Part shown: one piece after another, positions 47,098-59,107 of the stretch | How the letters are laid out: every line of letters starts with the position of its first letter | How positions within the stretch are numbered: position 1 is the first letter of the stretch | Source of the DNA: SMYC01 sp965197495 | GTDB lineage: Bacteria; Acidobacteriota; Vicinamibacteria; Marinacidobacterales; SMYC01 | Length of the DNA: 64,000 nt | NCBI GenBank assembly: GCA_965197495.1 | Contig: OZ240210.1 | Coordinates: 6,448,001-6,512,000, forward strand | Direction: 5' to 3' | The notes under the pieces: generated by a model | Databases searched by the model: none | Told to the model about the DNA's origin: nothing | What the model saw: only the letters and a program-made list of their open reading frames with translations | Translations under genes and position numbers: made by a program

Positions 47098-49515
47098 CTA
47101 GAACGTCGTTCCGATACCAAACCGAAAAGCGGTGGCCGGCTGGAAAGCATCGCGATGTGGATTATAGGCCCAAATCAGGCGGAACGGAACGTTCAGGACG
47201 GGCACGAAGAAGCGCATTTCCGCCCCCGTCGACGTCCTCAAGTCTTCGAACATGGAAAAACTCCACGACGTGTTCTCGGCATAGGCCTGCCCCGCATCGA
47301 AAAACAGAACCATACGCAGCGGACCAGCGAGCGGGATGTAATACTCCGCGTTCAACAAGATCATCTTGTTGCCGCCAATGAAACGACCGAGAACGTCGCG
47401 GGGGCCGATCGTGCGAATGTCGTAGCCGCGAATCTGATTCTCACCACCGAGGAAGAAGCGCTCGAAGAACGGAATACCGGTTTGCTGGACGTCGAGAATG
47501 AGATTTCCGGCCGCCTCGTCGAGATCCCCTTCGATGACGCGACCATCGGCGATGCCTTTGAGCCAGGAAACCATCGCGCGAAAGCCGAAATTGGTCGTAC
47601 GGGTCACCGGGAGGTACCAGATGCCTTCGAAAGTCGGCTTGTAGTAGTTGACCGTGCCCCCGAAAACCCCACCGGCAACGGAGAAGCTCGCAGTGTAACG
47701 CTTGCCCCGGAACGGAAAGATCGGGTTGTCGGTCGTGTTGTGGATGAAAGAAGGCGTGACTCGGCTCGAGACGAAGTTGCCTGTGATGCCGAGAAAACGC
47801 GGGTCGAAGAAGCGAGTGTCGAGGAACAAATCGTTGATGGTGAGAACCAGATCCGGATCGGGCTCCGAGGTTGTGATCACCGAATAGTTGTAGTTCAAGA
47901 ACAGGCGCGAGAAGCGCTTGATCGGCATACCCCAGACGACCCCGGCGCCCGTGTCTTCACGTGTGAACTGCGGAAGACGTAGCGTCCGCTTGAACACGTC
48001 GAAGCCGAGTGTTATCGGCTTGTCCATGAAGTAGGGGTCGGTGATAGCGATCTGAAAGTTCCGGGTGCGGCTTCCCGTTTGGAGCGAGAACGAGGCGGTC
48101 TCTCCACGGCCGAGAAAGTTCGTCGTCGAAAAAGAAAGGTTGATGAACGCACCTTCGAGCCCCGATACACCACCGCCGAAAGTAAACTGGTTGCGATTCT
48201 GCTCGGCGAGCCTGAGGGTGATGTCGAGCTTGTTCTCCTCGCCTTCCACCGGCATGATTTCGGGCTCTTCGATGGGCTGAAAATAACCGAGCTGGTTGAT
48301 GCGCTGAATCGACATCTTGAGCAGCTCCATATTCATGACGTCCTGCTCGTTCAGCCACATCTCGCGACGGATGACCTTGTCGCGCGTCGTCGTATTGCCT
48401 TTGAAGTCGATCTGATTGACGAAATATTGCTGGTCTTCGTTGAGGTTGATCGTCACGTCGACGAGGTCCGTCTCCGGAACCGGCTGCTTGATGGGGAAGC
48501 CGGTGAACTGGATGTAGCCGCGAGCGCCGTAGAGCTCACGCAGCTTCTCGAGCCCTTTGGTGATCTTGGATTCGTCGTAAACCTCTCCTGGTATGAGCTT
48601 GAAGTAGCTCTTGATGAACTCCTCGGGCATGAGCTCGGAGCCCTCGACGGACACCTTCCCAACCCGATATTGCTTCCCTTCGACAACAGGAACGTTGAGA
48701 CTCAGCCAGCGGCGCGGTTTCTTCCAAAAGAGAAATCGTGAGGTCCCGTCCTCGTACTCCATCTTCGGAGGCCCGAAGGACACGTCCACGAAGCCGCTAT
48801 TGAGATAGATTTCTCGCACGCGCTCGATATCGGCGGCATATTGCTCCTCCGTATACGTGCTGCCACCCATGAGAGCACCCAGCGCATGGCTCTCCTTGGT
48901 CTTCTTCATCCCCCAGCGAAGCCGCCAGTCGTCGAAATACTCGGCGCCGTCGAAGTGGATTCGCTTGATCCGAATTTTCTGCTCGTCTTTGATGTCGAAA
49001 ACGATTTTGACGCCGCCTGACTCGAGCGCGTCGACACGGCTCGACACCGAGCCATCGGTCCTACCTTTATCGACAAGCATCTCCCGGATGATGTTCTCCA
49101 CTTTGACGACTTTGGCCGGATCATAGAAATCTTCGATGAGGATCTCGACGCCTTCTTCTTCGAGCTTCTCTGTAATGTCGCCGGCGTCGATCTCTTTCGA
49201 GCCGACAAAGTCGAGAGCTTGGACCCGAGGACGCTCGGCGACGACATAAGTGACGACTTTGCCGCGCTCGCCATCCGTCACTTCGAGAGTCAAGTCGTCG
49301 AGAAAGCCCGTCCCCCACAAACGGCGAAAATCGTCAAGAGCGTGTTGGCGGTCATACGGGTCGCCGACTTTCTGCGTCAAGTTAAATAGATAGGTCTCGG
49401 ACTCGATAATGGCATTGCCCTGAATCTCTATCCGCTCGATATTGTTCTCCTGAGCGAGAAGGAGGGGCGGGAGTAGTATCGACAAGAGAACGCTGAGGAA
49501 ACGCCAGTTGGCCAT
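47098..49515 (-). CDS. bamA: Outer membrane protein assembly factor BamA
   Basis: 805 residues. Signal peptide (FLSVLLSILLPPLLLAQ), several POTRA domains (for example IERIEIQGNAIIESETYLFN, LDFVGSKEIDAGDITEKLEE, RKDVDF-type FVNQIDFKGNTTTRDKVIRR), then the C-terminal barrel including FNYNYSVI-like strands, the loop FFLGGENQIRGYDIRTIGPR and the final FRFGIGTTF. BamA folds barrel proteins into the outer membrane. Confidence 0.95.
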   Translation of the reverse strand: MANWRFLSVLLSILLPPLLLAQENNIERIEIQGNAIIESETYLFNLTQKVGDPYDRQHALDDFRRLWGTGFLDDLTLEVTDGERGKVVTYVVAERPRVQALDFVGSKEIDAGDITEKLEEEGVEILIEDFYDPAKVVKVENIIREMLVDKGRTDGSVSSRVDALESGGVKIVFDIKDEQKIRIKRIHFDGAEYFDDWRLRWGMKKTKESHALGALMGGSTYTEEQYAADIERVREIYLNSGFVDVSFGPPKMEYEDGTSRFLFWKKPRRWLSLNVPVVEGKQYRVGKVSVEGSELMPEEFIKSYFKLIPGEVYDESKITKGLEKLRELYGARGYIQFTGFPIKQPVPETDLVDVTINLNEDQQYFVNQIDFKGNTTTRDKVIRREMWLNEQDVMNMELLKMSIQRINQLGYFQPIEEPEIMPVEGEENKLDITLRLAEQNRNQFTFGGGVSGLEGAFINLSFSTTNFLGRGETASFSLQTGSRTRNFQIAITDPYFMDKPITLGFDVFKRTLRLPQFTREDTGAGVVWGMPIKRFSRLFLNYNYSVITTSEPDPDLVLTINDLFLDTRFFDPRFLGITGNFVSSRVTPSFIHNTTDNPIFPFRGKRYTASFSVAGGVFGGTVNYYKPTFEGIWYLPVTRTTNFGFRAMVSWLKGIADGRVIEGDLDEAAGNLILDVQQTGIPFFERFFLGGENQIRGYDIRTIGPRDVLGRFIGGNKMILLNAEYYIPLAGPLRMVLFFDAGQAYAENTSWSFSMFEDLRTSTGAEMRFFVPVLNVPFRLIWAYNPHRDAFQPATAFRFGIGTTF

Positions 49516-49539
49516 CGCTGATTCCCTTATTCCAAATTT

Positions 49540-51981
<2,442 letters not shown>

Positions 51982-52115
51982 CCAACGTGGTGTTTCGACA
52001 TTACATCACACGCGTATAAATCGTTGCGACAGTTGAGGTTCAAGCATTCGGATGCGCGCAGCATCCCTTGGAGCATAGCACTTTCGGCGCATCGCTACCA
52101 GTGATCGGCATCTGT

Positions 52116-52784
52116 TCACGATCGCAAAGTTCCATTTTCCATATAGAAAGTCCGATCACACACCAAAGCCACGGCTTGAGAGTGCGTCACGATGACGGAG
52201 GTCAGGTCGCGCTTTTCGTGGAGATGACGAAAAAGGGACACGAGCTCTTCGCTGTTGCCGGTGTCGAGGTTCCCTGTGGGCTCGTCGGCGAGCACGAGGC
52301 TCGGCTCCGTGACGAGTGCCCGCGCCACGGCCACCCTTTGTTGCTCCCCGCCCGAGAGCTGAGACGGCCGATGCGTTCCACGCTCCGAGAGGCCTAGATC
52401 CGCGAGGAGCGTCTCGGCTCGCCGCAAGGCCTCGGCCCGCTCCATCCGGCCGATCATGAGCGGCATCGCAACGTTTTCCACGGCCGTGAATTCCGGCAGC
52501 AAGTGATGGAACTGAAAGACGAAGCCGATCGTCTCGTTGCGGAGCCGCGTGCGCGCGTCCTCGCTGAGCTCGAAGAGCGCCTTACCGCCGAGATGCACCG
52601 TTCCTGAGTCGGGAACGTCGAGGCTGCCGAGAACGTGCATCAGCGTGCTCTTCCCGACTCCAGAAGCCCCGACAATGGCAACCATCTCCCCCTTCTCGAT
52701 AGAGAGATCCACACCGCGCAGCACTTCCACACGCCTACCATTCGACGCGTAAGCCTTGGTGAGGTTATGTGCTTCTAAAAACAT
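52116..52784 (-). CDS. lolD: Lipoprotein-release ABC transporter ATPase LolD
   Basis: 222 residues. Walker A VGASGVGKSTLMHVLGSLDV, signature LSGGEQQRVAVARALV, Walker B LVLADEPTGNLDTGNSEEL, and FVFQFHHLLPEFTAVENVAM typical of the LolD/MacB branch. With LolC it extracts lipoproteins from the inner membrane. Confidence 0.94.
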   Translation of the reverse strand: MFLEAHNLTKAYASNGRRVEVLRGVDLSIEKGEMVAIVGASGVGKSTLMHVLGSLDVPDSGTVHLGGKALFELSEDARTRLRNETIGFVFQFHHLLPEFTAVENVAMPLMIGRMERAEALRRAETLLADLGLSERGTHRPSQLSGGEQQRVAVARALVTEPSLVLADEPTGNLDTGNSEELVSLFRHLHEKRDLTSVIVTHSQAVALVCDRTFYMENGTLRS

Positions 52785-52853
52785 GCGTCAGCTTCCAGTA
52801 GCAGTGCTGAGCTCACACTGGTAGCAGGCAGCAACACCGATTCATAGAAAAAA

Positions 52854-54125
52854 TCATTCGAATCTCAACGCTTCTGTAATAACCAATTGGGCGGCCCTTC
52901 GCGCCGGGTAGAGTGTCGCCGCGAAACAAATCAGAGGGGCCGCTATGACCACCAGCAGGAAATCCGATGGGAGCAGCTTGAACGGCACCCACGCCACCTG
53001 GTAGACGTCCTCGGGAATCGAGATCAAGCGGTAGTGATCGAGCACCCAAGAGATCGTCACGCCCAGCGCCGCTCCAACGGCCGTGCCCGCCACGCCGATG
53101 ATGGCTCCCTGCAACATGAAGATGCGCATGATGCTCCTAGCGCTCGCCCCCATCGATCGCAGGATCGCGATGTCCCGTGTCTTGTTCATGACGATCATGA
53201 TCTGGCTCGCGACGATATTGAGCGCCGCCACCCCCACGATGAAGCTGATGAAGATCGTCGTCACCACCTTCTCGATCCAGAAGGCGGAAAAAAGACTCCG
53301 GTTCGTCTCCTTCCAATTCATCGAGCCGTACTCGCCGCCAATCGCTTTCATGACGTCGATCTCGATGCGCTCGACATCGAAGATATCGAAAACTTTCGTC
53401 TCGACATACATCGCTTCGTCCCCGACACCGAGAAGCCGCTGCGCGTCGGGGAGATGTAGAAGCGCCCACGAGTTGTCGAAGTTATAGAGCCCGAGCTGGA
53501 AGATACCCACGACGCGAAAACTTCGCGTGCGCGGCAGCATGCCGAACGGGCTTAAATGCCCTTCGGGCGACGTGACTTTCACGGTGTCCCCGATGAAGAC
53601 GCCGAGTGTCATCGCGAGCTCTTCCCCGACGACGATCGGCGGTCGCTCGTTCGGGGGCTCCTCGTTGGAATCAGGCGAAGCATTTCCATCAGGCTCGGGC
53701 TCGGAGAGGCCCATCAAATCTCCCACCATCATTTTCTGCGCGAACTCGGTGACGGTGGCTTCGAGCTCCGGCTCGACACCCTTGAGCGTCACGAGCCCGG
53801 AGCCGGTCACGCTCGAGACGAGGGCCTTGCCGTACAAGACGGGGGCGACCCCCTCGATGCCATCGATACCGCCGAGCTTCGCGATGACGTCCCGATAATC
53901 CGCAAAGGCTTCCCCTCCACCTTCATAAATACTCAGATGGGAGGCGGCCCCGAGGATGCGTGAGCGCAGCTCGCCTTGCATCCCCGTCAATATCGCGAGC
54001 GCGATGAGGAGGATCATGACGCCCATAACGACACCTAGAGTGGAGATGGTCGAGATCACTGCAATGAAGAGATGACGGCGTTGCGAGAAGAGATAGCGCA
54101 GCGCGATCCTCAGCTCGAAAGGCAT
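52854..54125 (-). CDS. lolC: Lipoprotein-release permease LolC/LolE
   Basis: 423 residues. N-terminal segment FELRIALRYLFSQRRHLFIA (typical of the family), membrane helix 1, a periplasmic MacB-like domain, then three C-terminal helices (VTTIFISFIVGVAALNIVAS, NKTRDIAILRSMGASARSIM). Partner of LolD. One LolC/E-type gene rather than two suggests a homodimeric system, as in many non-enterobacteria. Confidence 0.92.
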   Translation of the reverse strand: MPFELRIALRYLFSQRRHLFIAVISTISTLGVVMGVMILLIALAILTGMQGELRSRILGAASHLSIYEGGGEAFADYRDVIAKLGGIDGIEGVAPVLYGKALVSSVTGSGLVTLKGVEPELEATVTEFAQKMMVGDLMGLSEPEPDGNASPDSNEEPPNERPPIVVGEELAMTLGVFIGDTVKVTSPEGHLSPFGMLPRTRSFRVVGIFQLGLYNFDNSWALLHLPDAQRLLGVGDEAMYVETKVFDIFDVERIEIDVMKAIGGEYGSMNWKETNRSLFSAFWIEKVVTTIFISFIVGVAALNIVASQIMIVMNKTRDIAILRSMGASARSIMRIFMLQGAIIGVAGTAVGAALGVTISWVLDHYRLISIPEDVYQVAWVPFKLLPSDFLLVVIAAPLICFAATLYPARRAAQLVITEALRFE

Positions 54126-54133
54126 GTCAGTCC

Positions 54134-55690
54134 TCAGTCCTCAGTCCTCAGTCCCCATTCCTCGCGTTCCTGCGTGTCCGCAACGGAGTCGCGCCCGGCC
54201 TCGGGCCTCAGGTGCGGGAACAAGATGACGTCGCGGATCGAGCGCGAGTCCGTAAACAGCATGACGAGCCGATCGATACCGAGTCCTTCGCCTCCGGTCG
54301 GCGGAAGGCCGTGCATCAAAGCCCGCACATAATCCTCGTCCATATCGTGGGCTTCCACATCCCCGCGGGCCCGCTCTTCGAGCTGCGCCTCGAACCGGGC
54401 TCTCTGATCGTCGGGATCGTTGAGCTCGCTGAAGCCGTTCGCGACCTCCATTCCCGCGATGAACAGCTCGAACCGCTCGACGAATACGGGGTCGTCGGGC
54501 TTCTTTTTGGAGAAAGGTGAGACATCTACCGGATAGTCCGTCACGAAAGTCGGCTGTACGAGTGAAGCCTCGACGAGATAATCGAAGAGCTCGCTCAAGA
54601 GCTTTCCCCAAGGGGCACCCTCGTCTAGGCCGAGCTCGAGCTTACGGCCGAGCTCGACGAGCGCGTCGCGTTCGCGCAACTCCTCCGGCGCGATTTCGAG
54701 GTCGCGTTCGCCGAGCGCTTCGACGACGCCGTCGAGCATCGTGAGACGCCGGTAGGGCAGCGTCAGATCGATCTCGACCTCTCCGTAGCGAAGCGGCTTT
54801 CCCTTATTGACGTTTGTCTGGAGCTCGGCCAGAAGCTCTTCCGTCAGCGCCATCATGCTCTCGACATCACTATAGGCTTCGTAGAACTCGAGCATGGTGA
54901 ACTCGGGGTTGTGACGCGTCGATATCCCCTCATTGCGGAAATTGCGATTGATCTCGTAGACCTTTTCGAGCCCGCCTACGGTCAGTCGCTTGAGATAGAG
55001 CTCGGGTGCGATGCGCATATAGAGATCGATCCCGAGCGTGTTGTGAAACGTTTTGAACGGACGCGCCGTGGCGCCCCCGGCGATGGGCTGCAGCATCGGG
55101 GTCTCGACTTCGATGTATCCGTGCGCGTCGAAGAAATTTCGGATCCCGGCGACAACGCGGCTGCGGGTGACGAAAACGGCGCGAGAGTCTTCATTCGCAA
55201 TGAGGTCCAAATAGCGTTGGCGGTAGCGGATCTCCACGTCGGCAAGGCCATGCCATTTTTCGGGAAGCGGCTTCAGAGCTTTGGCGAGAAATGTGAGTTT
55301 TTCGACTCTGACAGTGAGCTCGTCCGTTTTCGTGCGAAACAAAGGTCCCTCGACACCGATGAAATCTCCAATGTCGAGCTTCTTGTAGATGGGGAAACCT
55401 GGATCCTCGACCGTGTCCTTGCGCACGTAGACTTGGAGCTTGCCTGCGCCGTCGCTCAATCGCAGAAATCCTGCTTTCCTGAATTTGTTCAGCGCCACGA
55501 TGCGCCCGGCCGTTCGGATCCGCACCGGATCGCTCTCGAGCTCATCGGCGGTCTTGGTATCGAACGTGGTGAACGCATCCGAAACAGTATGCGTCCGGTC
55601 AAAGCGTGTCGGATAGACGTTCACTCCGAGCTCTCTGAGCTCCTGTCTCTTCTTGCGCCTTTCGTCTTCGATACGTTGTTCGATACCCAC
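54134..55690 (-). CDS. lysS: Lysyl-tRNA synthetase (class II)
   Basis: About 518 residues from GTG 55690, whose G is shared with the nusB stop (TAGTG). OB-fold (VRIRTAGRIVALNKFRKAGF), class II motif 2 region EINRNFRNEGISTRHNPEFT, motif 3 GEGLGIDRLVMLFTDSRSIR. Charges tRNA-Lys. The frame is open further upstream, but that part is nusB in another frame. Confidence 0.96.
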   Translation of the reverse strand: MGIEQRIEDERRKKRQELRELGVNVYPTRFDRTHTVSDAFTTFDTKTADELESDPVRIRTAGRIVALNKFRKAGFLRLSDGAGKLQVYVRKDTVEDPGFPIYKKLDIGDFIGVEGPLFRTKTDELTVRVEKLTFLAKALKPLPEKWHGLADVEIRYRQRYLDLIANEDSRAVFVTRSRVVAGIRNFFDAHGYIEVETPMLQPIAGGATARPFKTFHNTLGIDLYMRIAPELYLKRLTVGGLEKVYEINRNFRNEGISTRHNPEFTMLEFYEAYSDVESMMALTEELLAELQTNVNKGKPLRYGEVEIDLTLPYRRLTMLDGVVEALGERDLEIAPEELRERDALVELGRKLELGLDEGAPWGKLLSELFDYLVEASLVQPTFVTDYPVDVSPFSKKKPDDPVFVERFELFIAGMEVANGFSELNDPDDQRARFEAQLEERARGDVEAHDMDEDYVRALMHGLPPTGGEGLGIDRLVMLFTDSRSIRDVILFPHLRPEAGRDSVADTQEREEWGLRTED

Positions 55691-56109
55691 TATTTGCTCT
55701 CCGAGGTCGCTTCGGTATTGGCACAAACGGCGTCGAGCACGCCGTTCACGAAACTGACCGCGTCGGGCGCGGAGAAGCGCTTCGTGATCTCGAGCGCCTC
55801 GTTGATGACGACCCGCTTGGGGGTCTCGGTATCGAGAAACTCGTAGACCGCTACTCTCAGAATGTTGCGATCCACGGCCGCCATCCGCGAAAGCCTCCAG
55901 CTGTCGGACTGTGCGGAGATGAGCGCGTCGATCTCTTCTACGCGGCGGATCGTTCCTTCCGCGAGCGAGCGCCCGAAATCCCGCGCCTCTTCGCTCGAAT
56001 TTCGGATCTCGCCAATCGACCAGACGACCTCTCCGAAGGGCGCACGCGTGACATCCCATTGGTAAAGCATTTGAAGTGCGAGCTCACGCCCTTTCCTGCG
56101 TACCCCCAT
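55690..56109 (-). CDS. nusB: Transcription antitermination factor NusB
   Basis: About 139 residues from ATG 56109 (MGVRRKGRELALQMLYQWDV). Later: SWRLSRMAAVDRNILRVAVY, VINEALEITKRFSAPDAVSF, VNGVLDAV, all NusB hallmarks. Binds boxA of rRNA operons. Downstream of ribH as in many bacteria. Confidence 0.95.
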   Translation of the reverse strand: MGVRRKGRELALQMLYQWDVTRAPFGEVVWSIGEIRNSSEEARDFGRSLAEGTIRRVEEIDALISAQSDSWRLSRMAAVDRNILRVAVYEFLDTETPKRVVINEALEITKRFSAPDAVSFVNGVLDAVCANTEATSESK

Positions 56110-56134
56110 GCTCAGCCCCTGGTTTCTGAGACTT

Positions 56135-56608
56135 TCATTCGTGTTCCAACTTCTCGAACAAAACCGCCATCTCAACCGCCGCGAGCGCGGCGTCGTAGCC
56201 CTTGTTGTCGCGTCCTTGGCGAGAGCGCTCGACCGCCTGCTCCATCGTGTCCGTCGTCAGGACGGCGTTCGTCATCGGAACGTTGGTAGCGAGCGAGGCG
56301 TGGCAAATCCCGGAAGTCACCGTCTTGCTGAGGTAGTCCCAATGCGGGGTGCCGCCTTTGATGATCGCACCGAGACAGATGACGGCCGCGAAACGGCCGG
56401 TCACCGCGAGGCGTTTCGCCGCAAGCGGGATCTCGAACGCTCCCGGGACACGCACCACTTCTACGTCGTCCTCGCCGACGCGGGCGCGACGGAGCGCTTC
56501 GAGCGCACCTTCGAGGAGCTTGTCCGTCACCATGCTGTTGAACCGCCCGAGGACGATACCGAAGCGCATCCCAACGCCTACCGCCTTGCCTTCCCAGATC
56601 TTCGTCAC
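56135..56608 (-). CDS. ribH: 6,7-dimethyl-8-ribityllumazine synthase
   Basis: About 157 residues. RFGIVLGRFNSMVTDKLLEG, VVRVPGAFEIPLAAKRLAVT, AVICLGAIIKGGTPHWDYLS, NVPMTNAVLTTDTMEQAVER: all typical of lumazine synthase, the penultimate step of riboflavin synthesis. ATG 56569 (MRFGIVLG) is an alternative start. No other rib gene is in the window. Confidence 0.95.
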   Translation of the reverse strand: MTKIWEGKAVGVGMRFGIVLGRFNSMVTDKLLEGALEALRRARVGEDDVEVVRVPGAFEIPLAAKRLAVTGRFAAVICLGAIIKGGTPHWDYLSKTVTSGICHASLATNVPMTNAVLTTDTMEQAVERSRQGRDNKGYDAALAAVEMAVLFEKLEHE

Positions 56609-56624
56609 GTCGCGTCGTTCTCAC

Positions 56625-57407
56625 TCACCTACCCGTGAATTTCGGGGGCCGCTTCTCGAGAAACGCCTTCATACCTTCGCGCCAGTCATCGCTTCCGGCG
56701 AGAACGCCGAAGAGCGTCGCTTCGAACTCGAGCCCTGTCTCCAGATCGGCGTCGAGTCCTCGATTCACCGCGAGAATGACGCTCCGTAGAGCGCCCGGCG
56801 CGTTCTGGATGATTTGCCGCGCGAGCTCATCGGCGGCCGCCCTGAGCTCGTCCTTTGGGACCACTCGGTTCACGAGGCCAATGCGATGGGCCTCCGCGGC
56901 GTCGACAGGCTGGGCGCTTAAGATCATCTCGAGCGCGCGCCCGCTTCCCACGAGGCGCGCGAGGCGTTGGGTTCCGCCATAACCCGGGATCGCGCCGAGG
57001 CCGACCTCGGGCAAGCCGAGTTTGGCGTTGTCCGATGCCAGGCGAATGTGGCACGCGAGCGCTAGCTCGAGCCCGCCTCCGAGCGCGAACCCGTTCACCG
57101 CAGCAAGGACAGGCTTAGAAAGCGTCTCCAGCTTGCGAAAGATCGCCTGACCGCGTCGTGCTGCCCGGTGGCCACCCAGAGCGGATAGCCCCGCAAGCTC
57201 CTTGATGTCCGCACCCGCAACGAAACTTTTCTCGCCTGCGCCGGTGACGATGAGAGCGCGTATGTCGGCGGCAGCAGCGACGCTCTCGAGCGCGGTCTCG
57301 AGCTCAGAAAGCGTCGCCTCATTGAGCGCATTGAGCTTATCGGGCCGCTTCACGGTGAGCGTCGCGACACCGTCGCGATCCGTCAACATGAGATTATCGA
57401 AATTCAT
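56625..57407 (-). CDS. Enoyl-CoA hydratase/isomerase family protein
   Basis: 260 residues, crotonase fold. VTGAGEKSFVAGADIKELAG (oxyanion hole), AAVNGFALGGGLELALACHI with the first catalytic Glu region, and LGLPEVGLGAIPGYGGTQRL with the second Glu. Probably hydrates short enoyl-CoA in fatty acid or amino acid breakdown; the exact substrate is open. Confidence 0.93.
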   Translation of the reverse strand: MNFDNLMLTDRDGVATLTVKRPDKLNALNEATLSELETALESVAAAADIRALIVTGAGEKSFVAGADIKELAGLSALGGHRAARRGQAIFRKLETLSKPVLAAVNGFALGGGLELALACHIRLASDNAKLGLPEVGLGAIPGYGGTQRLARLVGSGRALEMILSAQPVDAAEAHRIGLVNRVVPKDELRAAADELARQIIQNAPGALRSVILAVNRGLDADLETGLEFEATLFGVLAGSDDWREGMKAFLEKRPPKFTGR

Positions 57408-57480
57408 CGCGAGCTCTCAGTGATCCCGGTCGAGCGTTTCTCGTGAAATTCCTCGTAGCTAGCGCACCGAAAAGAAAGAA

Positions 57481-57795
57481 GGCCACAGAGTCACAGCGCG
57501 GCGGAGCCGCAACCAAATTGGAGGACGGCTCCGCCGCGAGCGGTCAGCAGTCAGCATTCAGCGGTCAGCTCGTGGTGCTCGGCGCTTCGCGCCTCGGTCC
57601 CATTCTCAGTGTGCGCCATCCCAATTCTTCGCCGCGGTGCCTCTTCTAACTGATTTACCCTCTTGCGGACCCGGCCGCAGCCGCTCAAATTCTTGCAAGA
57701 AATAGAAGCTTTTTCGGGTTAGTAGTACAGAGTCACAGCGCGGCGGAGCCGTCCTCCAATTTGGTTGCGGCTCCGCCGCGCTGTGCCTCTGTGGC
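57481..57795. mobile_element. MITE-like repeat with long inverted ends, copy 2
   Basis: The left about 58 bases (GGCCACAGAGTCACAGCGCG to GGCTCCGCCGCG) recur inverted at 57733-57795 with few differences. Each end folds on itself (GCGGCGGAGCCG/CGGCTCCGCCGC). The interior matches the repeat at 37961-38211. No target duplication or gene is evident. Non-autonomous element or structured RNA repeat; the mobilising enzyme is unknown. Confidence 0.8.
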
Positions 57796-57890
57796 TGATT
57801 TTTCCCTCACGGACCACTTCCGAATACCGCAATAATTCATGCGGATCACGCAAGTGTGACGGAGTCATTCTATAATATTCCCTCGAGACT

Positions 57891-58259
57891 CTACGTGGCT
57901 CGCACTTTCCAAAACATCGAGAGCGTCGCTCCTGCGAAGAGCGCTCCCATCGCATCAAACAAAAGATCATAGACATCCCCGACGCGCGCAGGTACGAACG
58001 ATTGATGCCATTCGTCGCTCGCACCGTATAGCACTGCGACCGCCACGCCGCCCCAAAGCGCCGCGCCCGAAACAGGCTCGGCAAGGCCGTGCCCGAACGC
58101 CCGTATCGCAAGGAGCGCCATCACAAAATAAGCACCGACATGGAGGACGACATCCGGAACCACCGAGACGCCTTCGGGCCTCGGCCGTGAGGAGACCCAA
58201 AACACGAGTCCCATGTAAAGAAGTAGCGGGGCCCAGTAGCGCGCGAAAGAAGCAATCAC
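57891..58259 (-). CDS. VanZ-family membrane protein
   Basis: About 122 residues, GTG start overlapping the previous stop (GTGA). Four hydrophobic segments; LLLYMGLVFWVSSRPRPEGV and VAVLYGASDEWHQSFVPARV then GDVYDLLFDAMGA carry the VanZ pattern (D-E-x-x-Q and D-x-x-x-N/D). Function of chromosomal VanZ-like proteins is unclear. Confidence 0.85.
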   Translation of the reverse strand: MIASFARYWAPLLLYMGLVFWVSSRPRPEGVSVVPDVVLHVGAYFVMALLAIRAFGHGLAEPVSGAALWGGVAVAVLYGASDEWHQSFVPARVGDVYDLLFDAMGALFAGATLSMFWKVRAT

Positions 58260-58429
58260 GAAGGAAAGGGATACATCAGCCAGCCTATGATGAAGGCTGA
58301 GCCCACGAAACAGGCAAACGCGAACAAGCCAAACTTGACCTGCTCTTTCGGTTCTTCGCGCATGAGCAGAGCGAATCCTGTCGAGACGAGAACAGCGAAG
58401 ATGCTCAAGATCAGGAAGTGGCTCGTCAT
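58256..58429 (-). CDS. 57-residue membrane protein
   Basis: Starts MTSHFLILSIFAVLVSTGFA, then LLMREEPKEQVKFGLFAFAC and FVGSAFIIGWLMYPFPS. Two membrane segments around a charged loop (REEPKEQ). The stop overlaps the VanZ-like start, and the gene above on the same strand begins 12 bases away, so it is the middle of a three-gene membrane-protein set. Too short for many gene callers; family not recognised. Confidence 0.7.
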   Translation of the reverse strand: MTSHFLILSIFAVLVSTGFALLMREEPKEQVKFGLFAFACFVGSAFIIGWLMYPFPS

Positions 58430-58440
58430 GAGTTAGTCAG

Positions 58441-58836
58441 TCAGTCCTTCCTCCCGACCAAGATGTCATAGACGTCGAGCACGATGAGCATGTTCAGAAG
58501 CCCCGCCACGATACAAAAGGTATAGCCGTACTCGTAAGTGACAGAGGTTACGTTCCCCGCCCCGAGTCCCATCATTTTGATGATGAAATAGGGAAGCCCA
58601 ACACCCATCTCCGCGAGGCCGGCAAGTAGCGTCAGCAACGCACCCGTATCGAGCTCGAAGAGCTCGCCTTCGAGCTGAATGCCAAGGGCAAACATAGCGA
58701 CGACGACCGTGAAGAAAATGACGCCGCGATTGCGCCTGCCGATCATGAAATGCCCGAGCCCGGGCACGAGCCACCCGGAAAGGCACGCAGGAATGGCCGC
58801 AAAGGAAAACTCTTCTGAAACGTCCTTAGCCGGCAT
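58441..58836 (-). CDS. Small membrane protein (DUF6677-like)
   Basis: 131 residues, three or four hydrophobic segments. The start AAIPACLSGWLVPGLGHFMI followed by GRRNRGVIFF is the pattern of DUF6677/TM2-like proteins (PGLGH...G...RG). Role unknown. First of the set 58441-58836, 58256-58429, 57891-58259. Confidence 0.7.
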   Translation of the reverse strand: MPAKDVSEEFSFAAIPACLSGWLVPGLGHFMIGRRNRGVIFFTVVVAMFALGIQLEGELFELDTGALLTLLAGLAEMGVGLPYFIIKMMGLGAGNVTSVTYEYGYTFCIVAGLLNMLIVLDVYDILVGRKD

Positions 58837-59107
58837 GAACGTTCATTTTAGTACAAATGCTCACTCCAAAGAGCATGCCCATCCCCGCACGCAAAACGGG
58901 CACGAGCACGACGCTTTGGACATCGGTCTCCTCGAGCGGCGTGCGCACACGCTCCGTACGACGCGGTAAATCGCGCGACGCGTCGTACGCGAGAAGCGTC
59001 GTCACCCGACTCGCGAGCGGGCGAAAGCGCTCCGGCGGTGTCGACGCATCTCGAAGCCCCGAGAGCACATCGTCAACCAAAGGATGCTTCGCGTGATGAA
59101 GCGCCAC
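58826..59107 (-). pseudogene. upp: Truncated uracil phosphoribosyltransferase
   Basis: From GTG 59107 with AAGGAG six bases ahead: HHAKHPLVDDVLSGLRDAST, RFRPLASRVTTLLAYDASRD and VVLVPVLRAGMGMLFGV match the first 80 or so residues of Upp. The frame then leaves the family at SICTKMNVHAG and stops. The PRPP-binding C-terminal half is absent (deletion near 58860). It cannot convert uracil to UMP. Divergent from the nucleoside operon. Confidence 0.85.

Noticed and set aside
54134..56059. 641-codon frame as one long lysS protein
   Set aside because: The first about 120 codons are nusB in another frame; lysS begins at GTG 55690.
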